Made by a program: the position numbers and the translations under genes. A DNA stretch of 64,000 bases, taken from assembly GCF_002849855.1 (NCBI RefSeq), contig NZ_CP018616.1, positions 2,418,001 to 2,482,000 of the forward strand, read 5' to 3'. Below are positions 39,989-49,181 of the stretch, in pieces. Numbering within the stretch: the first letter of the stretch is position 1; each line of letters starts with the position of its first letter. The notes under the pieces were generated by a model that was not told the DNA's origin, did not search any database, and worked only from the letters and a program-made list of their open reading frames with translations. Source of the DNA: Vibrio azureus (GTDB lineage Bacteria > Pseudomonadota > Gammaproteobacteria > Enterobacterales > Vibrionaceae).

Positions 39989-40585
39989 TCACCAATGCCT
40001 ACCTAATTGACATCAAGATATTTAATTCAGATTATGAATATTGACACCAATATAAATACAGTATTTTGAAATCAATAAACTATCACTACCAAACCCACAC
40101 TAACTATTGATAGAGATTGCGAAGCCAATCACAACAGAACGACATATTGAATATAAACATGTTAATCCTTGTAGAATATCGATGTGAGCCAGATCGACAA
40201 AGTATCTAAAGTACACAGAAGCTAAGATTTTAAAGGCTAAAAAGATAAGTAAGTACTAACATAAAAAATCATTCACAACAGCAGTTGCGACACATATCAA
40301 AATTTATCGACACAATAGAATCGAGTAAAAATACAGCAAAATGACGTTTGTTACGGAGTTAGCCCCACTTTTAACGTTTTTAACGGGTAACGTATTTGAT
40401 TAATTTATGGATAAAGTGTTTTCTTACGCTTAGCTAAGGTTTACAGGCCACTCTTAGCCCTGATTCGTAGATGTCTTATGACTGAAATTTCACAGGCAGA
40501 AGAGGTAAATCTTAGTGGGTGAGTCAAATTGACGACACGCCAATCCATTAGTGAAATGAAAGCAAATAAATAGTAAGGAACAGCT
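39989..40585 (+). promoter_or_regulatory. chb operon control region, about 0.6 kb
   Basis: This long non-coding stretch precedes the CBP gene. No open frame in it is convincing. It holds a SlmA-like site (40249-40260) and two similar 11-mers, ATTGACATCAA (40006) and ATTGACACCAA (40040), 34 bp apart. A CRP half-site-like TGTGA (40183) has a poor second half. In V. cholerae the matching region binds ChiS at two sites, and SlmA helps activation. I cannot say which bases here are ChiS sites. AAGGA precedes the CBP start codon. Confidence 0.7.
40249..40260. promoter_or_regulatory. Candidate SlmA binding site
   Basis: GTAAGTACTAAC matches the E. coli SlmA consensus GTGAGTACTCAC at 10 of 12 bases, keeping the AGTACT core. 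SlmA has been reported as a direct activator of chitobiose genes in V. cholerae. It lies about 325 bp before the CBP start. Confidence 0.55.
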
Positions 40586-42268
40586 ATGCTTGCCAATATT
40601 AAAAAAACAGCACTAGCAACAGCAATGATTGCCACAGCTACGTCTGGTTTTGCCGCAGTAGCGAACGCTGCAGAGCGCAATGTACTTACAGTACACCCAA
40701 AAGAGTATTCTACTTTAGTGCGTAACTTTAACCCATTCTTGGGTGCAACAAACCTACACACTACAACAGATTTTATTTATGAACCCCTCGTTATCTTCAA
40801 CGAAATGCATGGTAACACACCGGTATTTCGTCTTGCTGAAGATTACAAAATGTCAGACGACCTTTTAAGCGTTACTTTTGATATTCGTAAAGGCGTAAAA
40901 TGGTCTGACGGTAAAACATTTAGCGCTGATGATGTGGTTTACTCTTTCAATCTCGTTAAAGAAAAACCAGAGCTTGATCAATCCGGTATCAATTCTTGGG
41001 TTACTGGCGTAGAAAAAGTGGATGATTTCACTGTTAAGTTTACTTTGAGTGAAGCAAACTCAAACGTTCCTTACGAAATTGCTAAAGTTCCAGTTGTACC
41101 GAAGCATATTTGGAGTAAAGTCAAAAACCCAGCGACTTTCACTAATGAAAATCCAGTAGGCTCAGGTCCATTCACTGAAATCGCAACCTTCACACCACAA
41201 CTTTACCTCCAGTGTGAAAACCCAAATTACTGGGATGCCGCTAACCTAGATGTAGATTGTTTACGAGTTCCACAAATCGCTAACAACGATCAATTCTTAG
41301 GTAAGGTCGTTAACAGTGAGCTTGACTGGTCATCTTCTTTCATTCCTGATATTGACCGCACGTACGCAGCATCTAGCCCTAAACACCATTACTGGTACCC
41401 GCCGTCAGGCACACAGGCTTTTGTCGTAAACTTCAAAAACCCGGATGCGGCTAAAAATGAAGCACTGAACAATGTAGAGTTCCGTCGTGCATTCTCAATG
41501 GCGCTTGACCGTCAGACTATTATCGATATCGCTTTCTATGGTGGCGGTACTGTCAATGACTTCGCATCAGGTCTTGGCTATGCGTTTGAAGCATGGTCTG
41601 ATGAAAAAACTCATGACAAGTACAAAGGCTACAACTCTTACAACGTAGAAGGTGCTAAGAAACTGCTTTCTAAGGCGGGCTTCAAAGACGTAAACAAAGA
41701 CGGCTTTGTTGATACGCCATCAGGCAAGTCTTTCGAATTGCTTATTCAGTCTCCAAATGGCTGGACTGACTTCAACAACACCGTCCAACTAGCTGTTGAG
41801 CAATTAGCAGAAGTCGGCATTAAAGCACGTGCACGTACACCTGACTTCTCAGTCTACAACCAAGCAATGCTTGAAGGTACGTACGACGTCGCTTATACCA
41901 ACTACTTCCACGGTGCAGACCCATTCACATACTGGAACAGCGCTTACAACTCAGCTCTGCAAGCTGGTGATGGTATGCCTCGTTTTGCAATGCACTTCTA
42001 CAAAAATGATAAGCTAGATGGCCTACTCAACAGCTTCTACAAAACTGCAGATAAACAAGAGCAGTTAAAGATTGCTCATGGTATCCAGCAAATCATTGCT
42101 CAGGATCAAGTGACTGTTCCAGTTCTGTCTGGTGCTTACATGTACCAATACAATACCACTCGCTTTACTGGTTGGTGGGATGAAAAGAACCCGAAAGGCC
42201 GTCCAAACATTTGGGCTGGTATTCCTGAGCGTCTACTACACGTATTGGATTTAAAACCAGTTGAATAA
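40586..42268 (+). CDS. cbp: Chitin oligosaccharide-binding protein (CBP)
   Basis: This is a periplasmic solute-binding protein of the peptide/oligosaccharide (family 5) type. It delivers (GlcNAc)n to the ABC importer and, when unliganded, holds ChiS inactive in V. cholerae. The 560-residue precursor has a signal peptide of about 28 residues ending AVANA, then the family-5 pattern, including VTFDIRKGVKWSDGKTFSADDVVYSF near 95. It is the first gene of the chb operon, preceded by a 0.6 kb control region, and its stop is followed by a perfect hairpin that could raise its level over the membrane genes. A peptide-binding label would be misleading in this context. Confidence 0.94.
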   Translation: MLANIKKTALATAMIATATSGFAAVANAAERNVLTVHPKEYSTLVRNFNPFLGATNLHTTTDFIYEPLVIFNEMHGNTPVFRLAEDYKMSDDLLSVTFDIRKGVKWSDGKTFSADDVVYSFNLVKEKPELDQSGINSWVTGVEKVDDFTVKFTLSEANSNVPYEIAKVPVVPKHIWSKVKNPATFTNENPVGSGPFTEIATFTPQLYLQCENPNYWDAANLDVDCLRVPQIANNDQFLGKVVNSELDWSSSFIPDIDRTYAASSPKHHYWYPPSGTQAFVVNFKNPDAAKNEALNNVEFRRAFSMALDRQTIIDIAFYGGGTVNDFASGLGYAFEAWSDEKTHDKYKGYNSYNVEGAKKLLSKAGFKDVNKDGFVDTPSGKSFELLIQSPNGWTDFNNTVQLAVEQLAEVGIKARARTPDFSVYNQAMLEGTYDVAYTNYFHGADPFTYWNSAYNSALQAGDGMPRFAMHFYKNDKLDGLLNSFYKTADKQEQLKIAHGIQQIIAQDQVTVPVLSGAYMYQYNTTRFTGWWDEKNPKGRPNIWAGIPERLLHVLDLKPVE

Positions 42269-42285
42269 GTAGAAGTTCATGTCTC

Positions 42286-42305
42286 GCGGCACAATCATGT
42301 GCCGC
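42286..42305 (+). promoter_or_regulatory. Hairpin between CBP and the permease gene
   Basis: GCGGCACA-ATCA-TGTGCCGC is a perfect 8-bp GC-rich stem 17 bp past the CBP stop, without a T tract. A second, weaker pairing (CTCAA with TTGAG, near 42366-42380) follows. Such stems after binding-protein genes usually protect the upstream message and give unequal expression within the operon. Confidence 0.65.
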
Positions 42306-42431
42306 TTATAAAAATTCCCTTGTGACTACACCAGTATGGCGCCCGTCGTCAGGGGATTTTTCGCTCTCAATTTGATTGAGGCGACCTGAAACCAGAAACA
42401 GGGAAAAATCTGGGTAAGTAAGGTATGAGTT

Positions 42432-43418
42432 ATGGGTTATTTTTTAAGACGTTTGTCATTCTATTTAGTCGCACTCTTGGTTGCTGCGACGTTAAATTTC
42501 ATTATTCCAAGAGCAATGCCTGGTGACCCAGTTACCATGATGTTTGCTAACGCCTCGGTTCAGGTAACACCAGAGCGAATTGCAGCTATGAAAGAGCTGT
42601 TGGGATTCGTCGATGGTCCTATTTACATTCAATATCTGTCATACATCAAAAATATTCTTAGCTGGGAATTGGGAACATCCATCCAATTCTATCCTCTTTC
42701 CGTTAACTCTTTACTGGGAAGTGCATTTGGTTGGTCACTCTTCCTTGCGGGAACAGCGGTTATCCTGTCATTCTCTCTAGCTTCAATCTTGGGGATTTTC
42801 GCCGCTTGGAAACGCGGCAGTAAATACGATGTCTTTGTGACTCCAGGCACACTGATCATTCAAGCTATCCCGCAAATGGTTATCGCAATGCTGGCACTTT
42901 TTGTGTTTGCCATTGGCCTCAAATGGTTCCCATCTGGTTACGCATACACTCCAGGTACCGTGCCTGATTGGACAAGCTGGGAGTTCTTAAAAAACGTGGG
43001 TTACCACGCTGTACTGCCTCTATTTTGTGCCACTGTCGTTCAAATCGGCGGTTTCCTCGTCAACATGCGCAATAACATGATCAACTTACTGGCAGAAGAT
43101 TACATCACGATGGCCAAAGGTAAGGGATTAAGCGAAAACCGCGTTGTATTCAATTACGCAGCTCGAAATGCACTATTACCAAGTGTCACGGCCCTTTCAA
43201 TGTCTTTAGGTATGGCCATTGGTGGTCAACTTATCATTGAAATGATCTTCAACTACCCAGGTCTAGGCACCGTTCTTTTAAATGCGATTCACGCTCGTGA
43301 CTACCAAGTACTTCAAGGTCAGCTCATTATCATGACGATGTTTATGCTGTGCTTTAACTTAATGGCTGACATGCTGTACATGATTTTAGATCCTCGCCTA
43401 CGTAAGGGAGGCAAATAA
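42432..43418 (+). CDS. Chitin oligosaccharide ABC transporter permease 1 (DppB-type)
   Basis: This inner-membrane channel subunit has 328 residues and about six spans. The amino-terminal span is followed by the typical IIPRAMPGDPVTMMFAN, and the EAA loop lies at EDYITMAKGKGLSENRVVFNYAARNALLPS (about 222-250), which docks to the ATPases. It is co-oriented with CBP upstream, and the second permease starts 2 bp after its stop. By homology the class moves peptides; by context it moves (GlcNAc)2 and related oligomers, as shown for the V. cholerae locus. Confidence 0.93.
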   Translation: MGYFLRRLSFYLVALLVAATLNFIIPRAMPGDPVTMMFANASVQVTPERIAAMKELLGFVDGPIYIQYLSYIKNILSWELGTSIQFYPLSVNSLLGSAFGWSLFLAGTAVILSFSLASILGIFAAWKRGSKYDVFVTPGTLIIQAIPQMVIAMLALFVFAIGLKWFPSGYAYTPGTVPDWTSWEFLKNVGYHAVLPLFCATVVQIGGFLVNMRNNMINLLAEDYITMAKGKGLSENRVVFNYAARNALLPSVTALSMSLGMAIGGQLIIEMIFNYPGLGTVLLNAIHARDYQVLQGQLIIMTMFMLCFNLMADMLYMILDPRLRKGGK

Positions 43419-43420
43419 TC

Positions 43421-44446
43421 ATGAAAAATTTATTGAAACTGATTTTAGGTAACGCTTTCGCCCGTGTCGGCTTAGCCATCATTACTCTGTTTGTCTTCGC
43501 TGCACTCGCTGCACCTTGGATAACCAAGCACGCACCTGACAAACGCACCGGTAACCCACACGAGTATCCAGGCTTAATAGTCAAACAAGCCCAAAATAAT
43601 CCTGATGGGTGGGTAGCCAATAACCTTGCAGACGATCGCCGTACAATGATTATGTCTAAAGAAGCTGACCACGCATTGGGTACCTCTCGTATGGGACGCG
43701 ATATATGGTCACAGGTGGTTTATGGTGCACGAGTGTCACTAGGTGTTGGCTTCGGTGCAGGGATCATCGTGTGTTTCCTCGCCACGGTCATTGGTATTTC
43801 TGCAGGTTACTTTGGCGGCCGAGTAGATGATGTACTCAGTGCTGCAATGAATATCATGTTGGTCATTCCACAATACCCATTGCTGTTCGTACTTGCTGCT
43901 TTCATTGGTCAAGCAGGCCCTGTCACTATCGCCTTAATCATTGCCGGAACCTCATGGGCATGGGGTGCTCGGGTTGTTCGAGCCCAAACCATGGCCTTGC
44001 GTGAAAAAGAGTTCGTTAAAGCCGCAGAAGTATTAGGCGAATCTTCATTCCGCATCATCTTTGTTGAGATTTTACCAAACCTTATTCCAATCGTAGGCGC
44101 GAGCTTTATTGGTTCTGTCATGCTGGCAATCAATACCGAAGCCGTAATTTCTTTCCTCGGATTGGGTGATCCAAATACCGTAAGTTGGGGCATCATGCTG
44201 TACAACGTTCAAACCTCGTCAGCTATGCTGATCGGCGCTTGGTGGGAAGTCTTAGCACCATGTCTAGCCCTCACTTTGCTGGTCACAGGTCTTGCTCTAC
44301 TGAACTTTGCTGTTGATGAAATTGCTAACCCACAACTTCGTTCTCACAAAGGTATGAAGCGTTGGAAAAAACTCGCTCAGCAAGACAAACAAGAACGCGA
44401 GCCAGAATTGGCACCACAAAATGCACTATGGAGCGGAGATAAATAA
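43421..44446 (+). CDS. Chitin oligosaccharide ABC transporter permease 2 (DppC-type)
   Basis: The second channel subunit has 341 residues. It has an amino-terminal span, a long periplasmic loop, then five more spans with the DppC-type segment GTSRMGRDIWSQVVYGARVSLGVG near 86-109 and the EAA loop around REKEFVKAAEVLGESSFRI. It ends in a polar tail (about 305-341) longer than in many relatives. The gene starts 2 bp after permease 1, and the first ATPase gene follows after 2 bp. This tight packing implies coupled translation of the complex. Confidence 0.93.
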   Translation: MKNLLKLILGNAFARVGLAIITLFVFAALAAPWITKHAPDKRTGNPHEYPGLIVKQAQNNPDGWVANNLADDRRTMIMSKEADHALGTSRMGRDIWSQVVYGARVSLGVGFGAGIIVCFLATVIGISAGYFGGRVDDVLSAAMNIMLVIPQYPLLFVLAAFIGQAGPVTIALIIAGTSWAWGARVVRAQTMALREKEFVKAAEVLGESSFRIIFVEILPNLIPIVGASFIGSVMLAINTEAVISFLGLGDPNTVSWGIMLYNVQTSSAMLIGAWWEVLAPCLALTLLVTGLALLNFAVDEIANPQLRSHKGMKRWKKLAQQDKQEREPELAPQNALWSGDK

Positions 44447-44448
44447 TC

Positions 44449-45432
44449 ATGACTGCACCTCTCATTTCTATCCGTAACCTATGCGTAGACTACATTACAG
44501 ATGCTGGCGATGTCCGTGCCTGTAATAACGTCAGCTTTGATATTGCACCAGGAGAAGTCTTCGGCCTTGCTGGTGAATCAGGTTGTGGAAAATCAACGGT
44601 CGCTTTCTCATTGATGCGTTTACATAAGCCACCAGCATTTATCACCGGTGGACAAGTTATCTTCAACGGTGAAGATATTCTTAAGTACAGCGACGAGCGT
44701 ATGCAAGCTTTCCGCTGGAGTGAGATGTCGATGGTTTTTCAAAGTGCAATGAACGCACTCAACCCTGTTCTAACAATGGAAGAGCAGTTTTGTGATGTGA
44801 TCATGCGTCATACCAACATGACTCGAGCTCAAGCGAAAGTACGTGCTGAAGGTCTACTGGAAATCGTTGATATTCACCCAAGCCGTTTAAGTGATTACCC
44901 ACACCAATTCTCTGGGGGCATGCGACAACGCTTGGTTATCGCGATTGCTTTGGCGCTTAACCCAAAAATGATCATCATGGATGAACCGACCACAGCACTT
45001 GATGTTGTCGTTCAACGCGAAATTTTACAAAAGATTTATGCGCTGAAAGAAGAGTTTGGTTTTTCCATCCTTTTCATTACACATGATTTATCTTTGATGG
45101 TCGAATTCTCAGACCGTATCGGCATCATGTATTCAGGTGAGCTCATTGAAGTCGCACCTTCTAAGCAAATATTGGAAAGTCCTTACCACCCTTACACAAA
45201 AGGTTTGGGTAGCTCTTTCCCTCCTCTTACTGGCCCTAAAACAAAACTCACGGGTATTCCTGGCAACCCATTGAACTTATTGGAAGTTCCTAAAGGTTGC
45301 CGTTTCCAAGCTCGCTGTGATCGAGTCCACGAAGCGTGCACAAGAATACCAACGAAGCTGCGTGAAGTTGAACCAAGCCGTCTATCAAACTGCCATTTGT
45401 ATAGCGATATGATTGCTCAAGCGAAGGTTTAA
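44449..45432 (+). CDS. Chitin oligosaccharide ABC transporter ATPase 1 (DppD-type)
   Basis: This is one of two nucleotide-binding subunits. The 327-residue protein has Walker A GESGCGKS (near 41), the signature FSGGMRQR (near 155), Walker B with [11 protein letters not shown], and the carboxy-terminal oligopeptide-transporter extension with the cysteine cluster [14 protein letters not shown] (about 284-297), which in this family can bind an Fe-S cluster. It pairs with the next gene product to form an asymmetric ATPase dimer. It is separated from the permease by 2 bp and from ATPase 2 by about 50 bp. Confidence 0.93.
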   Translation: MTAPLISIRNLCVDYITDAGDVRACNNVSFDIAPGEVFGLAGESGCGKSTVAFSLMRLHKPPAFITGGQVIFNGEDILKYSDERMQAFRWSEMSMVFQSAMNALNPVLTMEEQFCDVIMRHTNMTRAQAKVRAEGLLEIVDIHPSRLSDYPHQFSGGMRQRLVIAIALALNPKMIIMDEPTTALDVVVQREILQKIYALKEEFGFSILFITHDLSLMVEFSDRIGIMYSGELIEVAPSKQILESPYHPYTKGLGSSFPPLTGPKTKLTGIPGNPLNLLEVPKGCRFQARCDRVHEACTRIPTKLREVEPSRLSNCHLYSDMIAQAKV

Positions 45433-45481
45433 TTTAAAAAGCAGTAAAGCTGGCTAATAAGAAATGACATTGGAGAGAATT

Positions 45482-46477
45482 ATGAGCAAACAGCTCGGCG
45501 AACTGTTGATTGAAGGTAAGAATGTCGTCAAAGACTTCCCTTTAAACAGTAACTCAATTAAGCAATCGAAGATGCGTGCAATCAACGACGTATCATTCAA
45601 AATGTACAAAGGCCGTGGTTTATCTGTTGTTGGAGAATCGGGCTCGGGCAAATCAACCACGGCGAAAATGATCGCAAAGATGTACGCACCGACTCATGGT
45701 CTGATCGAATATAAGGGCCGTGACATTCAGGACATTACTTCCAAGCAGGATCTCATGTCCTACCGTGAAGGGGTACAAATGGTATGGCAAGACCCATTTG
45801 GCTCACTCAACCCAACACACAATATCTTCCATCATATTGCTCGTCCGTTACTGATTCATAAAAAAGTCTCGCCGAGTAATAAGAAGGAACTTGAAGATCG
45901 AGTCTATAGCTTACTGGAACAAGTTGGCCTGATTCCACCTAAAGAAACCGCCCAAAAGTTCCCTCACCAACTTTCGGGCGGTCAACGTCAACGCGTCAAC
46001 TTAGCCCGTAATATTGCAGTAGGTGCGGAGGTTGTTTTAGCTGATGAACCAACCTCTATGCTGGACGTTTCAATCCGAGCGGGTGTCCTCAACTTAATGG
46101 AAGAGATGAAGTTCGAGAAACAAATGTCTCTTCTTTACATCACACATGATATTGCTACTGCACGTTACATCGCAGAAGACCTAGCGGTAATGTATGTCGG
46201 ACACATGGTTGAATGGGGAGACACTGAAGAGATCATCCATGATCCACAGCACCCTTATACTCAACTTTTAGTGTCAGCGGTGCCTGATCCTGCCAAGTCC
46301 ATTCATGAAAAGTTAAAGGGCAATAAAGGTGAAATCCCGTTGTGGACTCCTGAGTCAGTCGGATGCCCTTTTGCAGGTCGATGTACTCATGCTAGCGATA
46401 AATGTCGCGAGCAATTACCGGGTGTCACTCAATTATCTGAGAATCACTTTGTTCGCTGTTACTTATTTGAAAATTAA
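45482..46477 (+). CDS. Chitin oligosaccharide ABC transporter ATPase 2 (DppF-type)
   Basis: This is the second nucleotide-binding subunit, 331 residues from the ATG at 45482, chosen because GGAG lies 6 bases before it; the frame extends upstream to 45464 without a ribosome site. It has Walker A GESGSGKST (near 52), the signature LSGGQRQR, Walker B VLADEPTSMLD, and the carboxy-terminal cysteine motif CPFAGRCTHASDKC. It completes the CBP-permease-permease-ATPase-ATPase set. A palindrome lies just after its stop, where the operon passes from transport to catabolic genes. Confidence 0.93.
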   Translation: MSKQLGELLIEGKNVVKDFPLNSNSIKQSKMRAINDVSFKMYKGRGLSVVGESGSGKSTTAKMIAKMYAPTHGLIEYKGRDIQDITSKQDLMSYREGVQMVWQDPFGSLNPTHNIFHHIARPLLIHKKVSPSNKKELEDRVYSLLEQVGLIPPKETAQKFPHQLSGGQRQRVNLARNIAVGAEVVLADEPTSMLDVSIRAGVLNLMEEMKFEKQMSLLYITHDIATARYIAEDLAVMYVGHMVEWGDTEEIIHDPQHPYTQLLVSAVPDPAKSIHEKLKGNKGEIPLWTPESVGCPFAGRCTHASDKCREQLPGVTQLSENHFVRCYLFEN

Positions 46478-46482
46478 TCAAA

Positions 46483-46511
46483 GTAAGGGGTAGGTCTGCG
46501 CCTACCCTTAC
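46483..46511 (+). promoter_or_regulatory. Hairpin between transport and catabolic genes
   Basis: GTAAGGGGTAGG-TCTGCG-CCTACCCTTAC pairs with a single bulge, 6 bp after the ATPase stop. The following CTTGTGTCTTGTTT is only partly T-rich. It may be a leaky terminator or a processing site that sets the level of the downstream enzymes. Confidence 0.6.
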
Positions 46512-46540
46512 CTTGTGTCTTGTTTCCTCGGAGAAATGAA

Positions 46541-48286
46541 ATGCTGCTGCTGATTAACCATATTGGTTACGAATGCCTAAGCTCTAAACAAGCCATCATT
46601 CAAACCAGACAACCCCGTTTATCTTCCTATCATGCGTTATTGGTATGTGCCGATAGCCATCAAACAGTTGCATCACTCAACGTAGAGAAGCAAGGTAGAG
46701 TTGCCAATTGGCATAAAGGCCACTTCTACACCATTGATTTTTCCTCTTTCCAAACCCCTGGAAAGTACTATCTTCGATTTGATCATATCCGTTCCGCTTG
46801 TTTCGAGATTAACGAGGGTGTTTTGCTACAACGGACCTTATCTGATGTCCTACACTACTTTAAATCTCAGCGCTGTGGTGGCATTTTTGATCAAAAAGAC
46901 AAACAAGTCCCTGTCCTAAATAGTTCAGAAACCATTGATGTCCATGGAGGGTGGTACGACGCCTCTGGTGACGTTAGTAAATATCTCAGTCACCTATCTT
47001 ATGCCAATTACCTCAATCCACAACAAATTCCGATGGTTGTGTGGAATATGCTGAAAGGTTTGTCTCTGCTCAAAACTCATCAGCATTTGGCACCATTTAC
47101 TTCAATCCGATTAATCGAAGAAGCACTTTTCGGTGCAGATTTTCTTGTTCGTATGCAAAGCGCACAGGGTTTCTTCTACATGACCGTTTTTGATAAGTGG
47201 AGTAAAGATACCTCACAACGAGAGATCTGCGCCTATGAGACTCAACTCGGACATAAGTTTGACGACTATCAAGCTGGCTTTCGACAAGGTGGAGGTGTAT
47301 CGATCGCTTCTTTAGCGGCAGCCGCTCAACTAGAAACGCATGGAGAATACAATCAGCAACAATATTTAAGTGCTGCTGAAAAGGGCTACTGGCATCTTAA
47401 GGAATGTAATACGCAGTATCTTAACGATGGTGAAGAAAATATTATCGATGAATATTGTGCCCTACTAGCCAGTGTTGAATTATTTAAAGCTACTCAGTCT
47501 GCACGCTATCTAACTGAAAGTCGTTTTTGGGCAGAACGTTTGAGTACTCGCCAAACCAGTGATGAGTCTTTCTATCATTTCTGGGCAGCGAACCATGATG
47601 GCAGCCGTCCCTACTCACATGCCGCAGAAGCAGGGTTACCTGTTATCGCTTTATGTGAATATCTCAACATTGAAGACGATTCTGACCTTATCGTTAAGTA
47701 CAAAAAAGTCGTCCAACAAGCCTGCCAGTTTGAACTCACAATCACCAATAAGGTAAACAACCCTTTCGGCTATCCACGCCAATACGTTAAAGCTGTATCT
47801 CAAGCCAAGAAAGATGCTTTTTTTATCGCCCATAACAATGAGTCTGGCTATTGGTGGCAAGGTGAGAACGCACGTTTGGCTTCATTATCTTCGATGGCAT
47901 ATCTCGCACAGCCCTACATCGACTCATCATCCATGAGACAACAACTTTCTGACTATGCAAACAACGCATTAAACTGGATTGTCGGCTTAAATCCTTATGA
48001 TATGTGCATGCTTGATGGACATGGTCATAACAACCCAGATTACCTACCTCAAAAAGGCTTTTTTAACGCAAAAGGCGGGATTTGTAACGGCATTACCGCA
48101 GGCTTCGAAGATGAAGAAGATATTGCCTTCAACCCTGCTCAACAAAAAGATGATCTATTACAAAGCTGGCGCTGGGGAGAACAATGGATACCCCATGCAG
48201 CTTGGTATCTGCTCGCCATTATGAGTCAAGCAAATTACATCTCAACTTTGTCGTCTCAGCAAACAACAAAGGAGACGCATTCATGA
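46541..48286 (+). CDS. GH9 family glycosidase of the chitobiose locus
   Basis: This is a family 9 glycoside hydrolase without a signal peptide, so it is cytoplasmic and acts on imported sugars. The start at 46541 (MLLLINHIGYE) has GGAG 7 bases upstream and gives 581 residues; a longer frame from 46520 is less likely. After an Ig-like amino-terminal domain (to about 90) comes the (alpha/alpha)6 domain with the aspartates of GGWYDASGDVSKY (near 138) and the late glutamate region GFEDEEDIAFNP (near 525). Relatives in this position in Vibrionaceae are described as beta-glucosidase or exo-beta-glucosaminidase, so cutting glucosamine from partly deacetylated oligomers is the likely role. The label endoglucanase is misleading. 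Confidence 0.88.
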   Translation: MLLLINHIGYECLSSKQAIIQTRQPRLSSYHALLVCADSHQTVASLNVEKQGRVANWHKGHFYTIDFSSFQTPGKYYLRFDHIRSACFEINEGVLLQRTLSDVLHYFKSQRCGGIFDQKDKQVPVLNSSETIDVHGGWYDASGDVSKYLSHLSYANYLNPQQIPMVVWNMLKGLSLLKTHQHLAPFTSIRLIEEALFGADFLVRMQSAQGFFYMTVFDKWSKDTSQREICAYETQLGHKFDDYQAGFRQGGGVSIASLAAAAQLETHGEYNQQQYLSAAEKGYWHLKECNTQYLNDGEENIIDEYCALLASVELFKATQSARYLTESRFWAERLSTRQTSDESFYHFWAANHDGSRPYSHAAEAGLPVIALCEYLNIEDDSDLIVKYKKVVQQACQFELTITNKVNNPFGYPRQYVKAVSQAKKDAFFIAHNNESGYWWQGENARLASLSSMAYLAQPYIDSSSMRQQLSDYANNALNWIVGLNPYDMCMLDGHGHNNPDYLPQKGFFNAKGGICNGITAGFEDEEDIAFNPAQQKDDLLQSWRWGEQWIPHAAWYLLAIMSQANYISTLSSQQTTKETHS

Positions 48287-49179
48287 GCATGTACTTCGTC
48301 GGCATTGATGGAGGCGGCACTTCCTGCCGCGCTCGTATCAAAAACGCACAAGGACAAGTCATTGGTGAAGCCAAAAGCAGTAGCGCGAACATCATGCTAG
48401 GAGCGAAGGTTGCCATGCAAGCAGTACAGGATGCGATCGCCTCTGCTGCTGAACAAGCAGGATTAACGCAACATGATTTTGCTTCCATGCATGTCGGTCT
48501 TGCTCTAGCTGGCGCAGAACATAAGGCATCATGGCAAGCTTTTATGGCACTCAAGCATCCCTTTGCCAGCCTCACCTTAAACACTGATGCCTATGGTGCC
48601 TGTAAAGGCGCACATAATGGTCAAGACGGTGCGATCATGATCGCAGGTACGGGATCGTGTGGGCTATTTATCCAAGGATTGAAACAGCATGTGGTTGGCG
48701 GACGAGAGTTTCCAATATCGGATCAAGGCAGCGGCGCCGTTATGGGGTTACGCCTTATTCAGCAAGTCGTTTTAGCTCAAGACGGTCTCACCCCAACAAC
48801 ACCATTAACTGAACATGTAATGGCTTACTTTGACCATGACATTGACAATATCGTGGCTTGGTCTAAACAGGCTTTACCTCGTGACTATGGACAATTTTCG
48901 CCTGCTATTTTTCAATATACAGAGCAAGGTGATGCACTAGCGATTGAATTACTCAAACAGACCGCCGCCGATATCGAAATGTTTCTTGTTGCACTTCATC
49001 AACGAGGCGCCAAACGTATTTGCTTGATGGGCAGTATCGCAGAGCGCATTTTGCCTTGGCTTTCTCCACCAATCCAAAACTGGATCGTCTCTCCACAATT
49101 TGACGCTATCGAGGGAGCTTTGATGTTTGCCGGTAAGCCAGAACACAACCTTTATGCTTTTCAGAGCGGAGGGAAATAA
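48283..49179 (+). CDS. N-acetylglucosamine kinase (BadF/BadG family)
   Basis: This ATP-dependent kinase converts free GlcNAc to GlcNAc-6-phosphate. The 298-residue protein starts MSMYFVGIDGGGTSCRARI, the phosphate-1 loop of the actin-like ATPase fold, and continues with MIAGTGSCG (phosphate-2) and GGREFPISDQGSGAVMG. The frame extends to 48184, but the ATG at 48283 has GGAG before it and overlaps the GH9 stop in ATGA, so translation is coupled. The V. cholerae gene in this place encodes a GlcNAc-specific kinase. It disposes of the free GlcNAc that the phosphorylase and hexosaminidase release. A second in-frame ATG lies two codons later. Confidence 0.92.
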   Translation: MSMYFVGIDGGGTSCRARIKNAQGQVIGEAKSSSANIMLGAKVAMQAVQDAIASAAEQAGLTQHDFASMHVGLALAGAEHKASWQAFMALKHPFASLTLNTDAYGACKGAHNGQDGAIMIAGTGSCGLFIQGLKQHVVGGREFPISDQGSGAVMGLRLIQQVVLAQDGLTPTTPLTEHVMAYFDHDIDNIVAWSKQALPRDYGQFSPAIFQYTEQGDALAIELLKQTAADIEMFLVALHQRGAKRICLMGSIAERILPWLSPPIQNWIVSPQFDAIEGALMFAGKPEHNLYAFQSGGK

Positions 49180-49181
49180 GT

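Noticed and set aside
40183..40199. CRP-like site before the chb operon
   Set aside because: TGTGA is present but the second half (TCGACA) fits TCACA poorly at the required spacing. cAMP control is plausible biologically but not shown by this site.
40586..46477. Oligopeptide (Opp/Dpp) transporter
   Set aside because: The proteins are of that family, but the neighbours chiS, chitobiose phosphorylase, GlcNAc kinase and hexosaminidase, and the known Vibrio locus, identify the substrate as chitin oligosaccharides.
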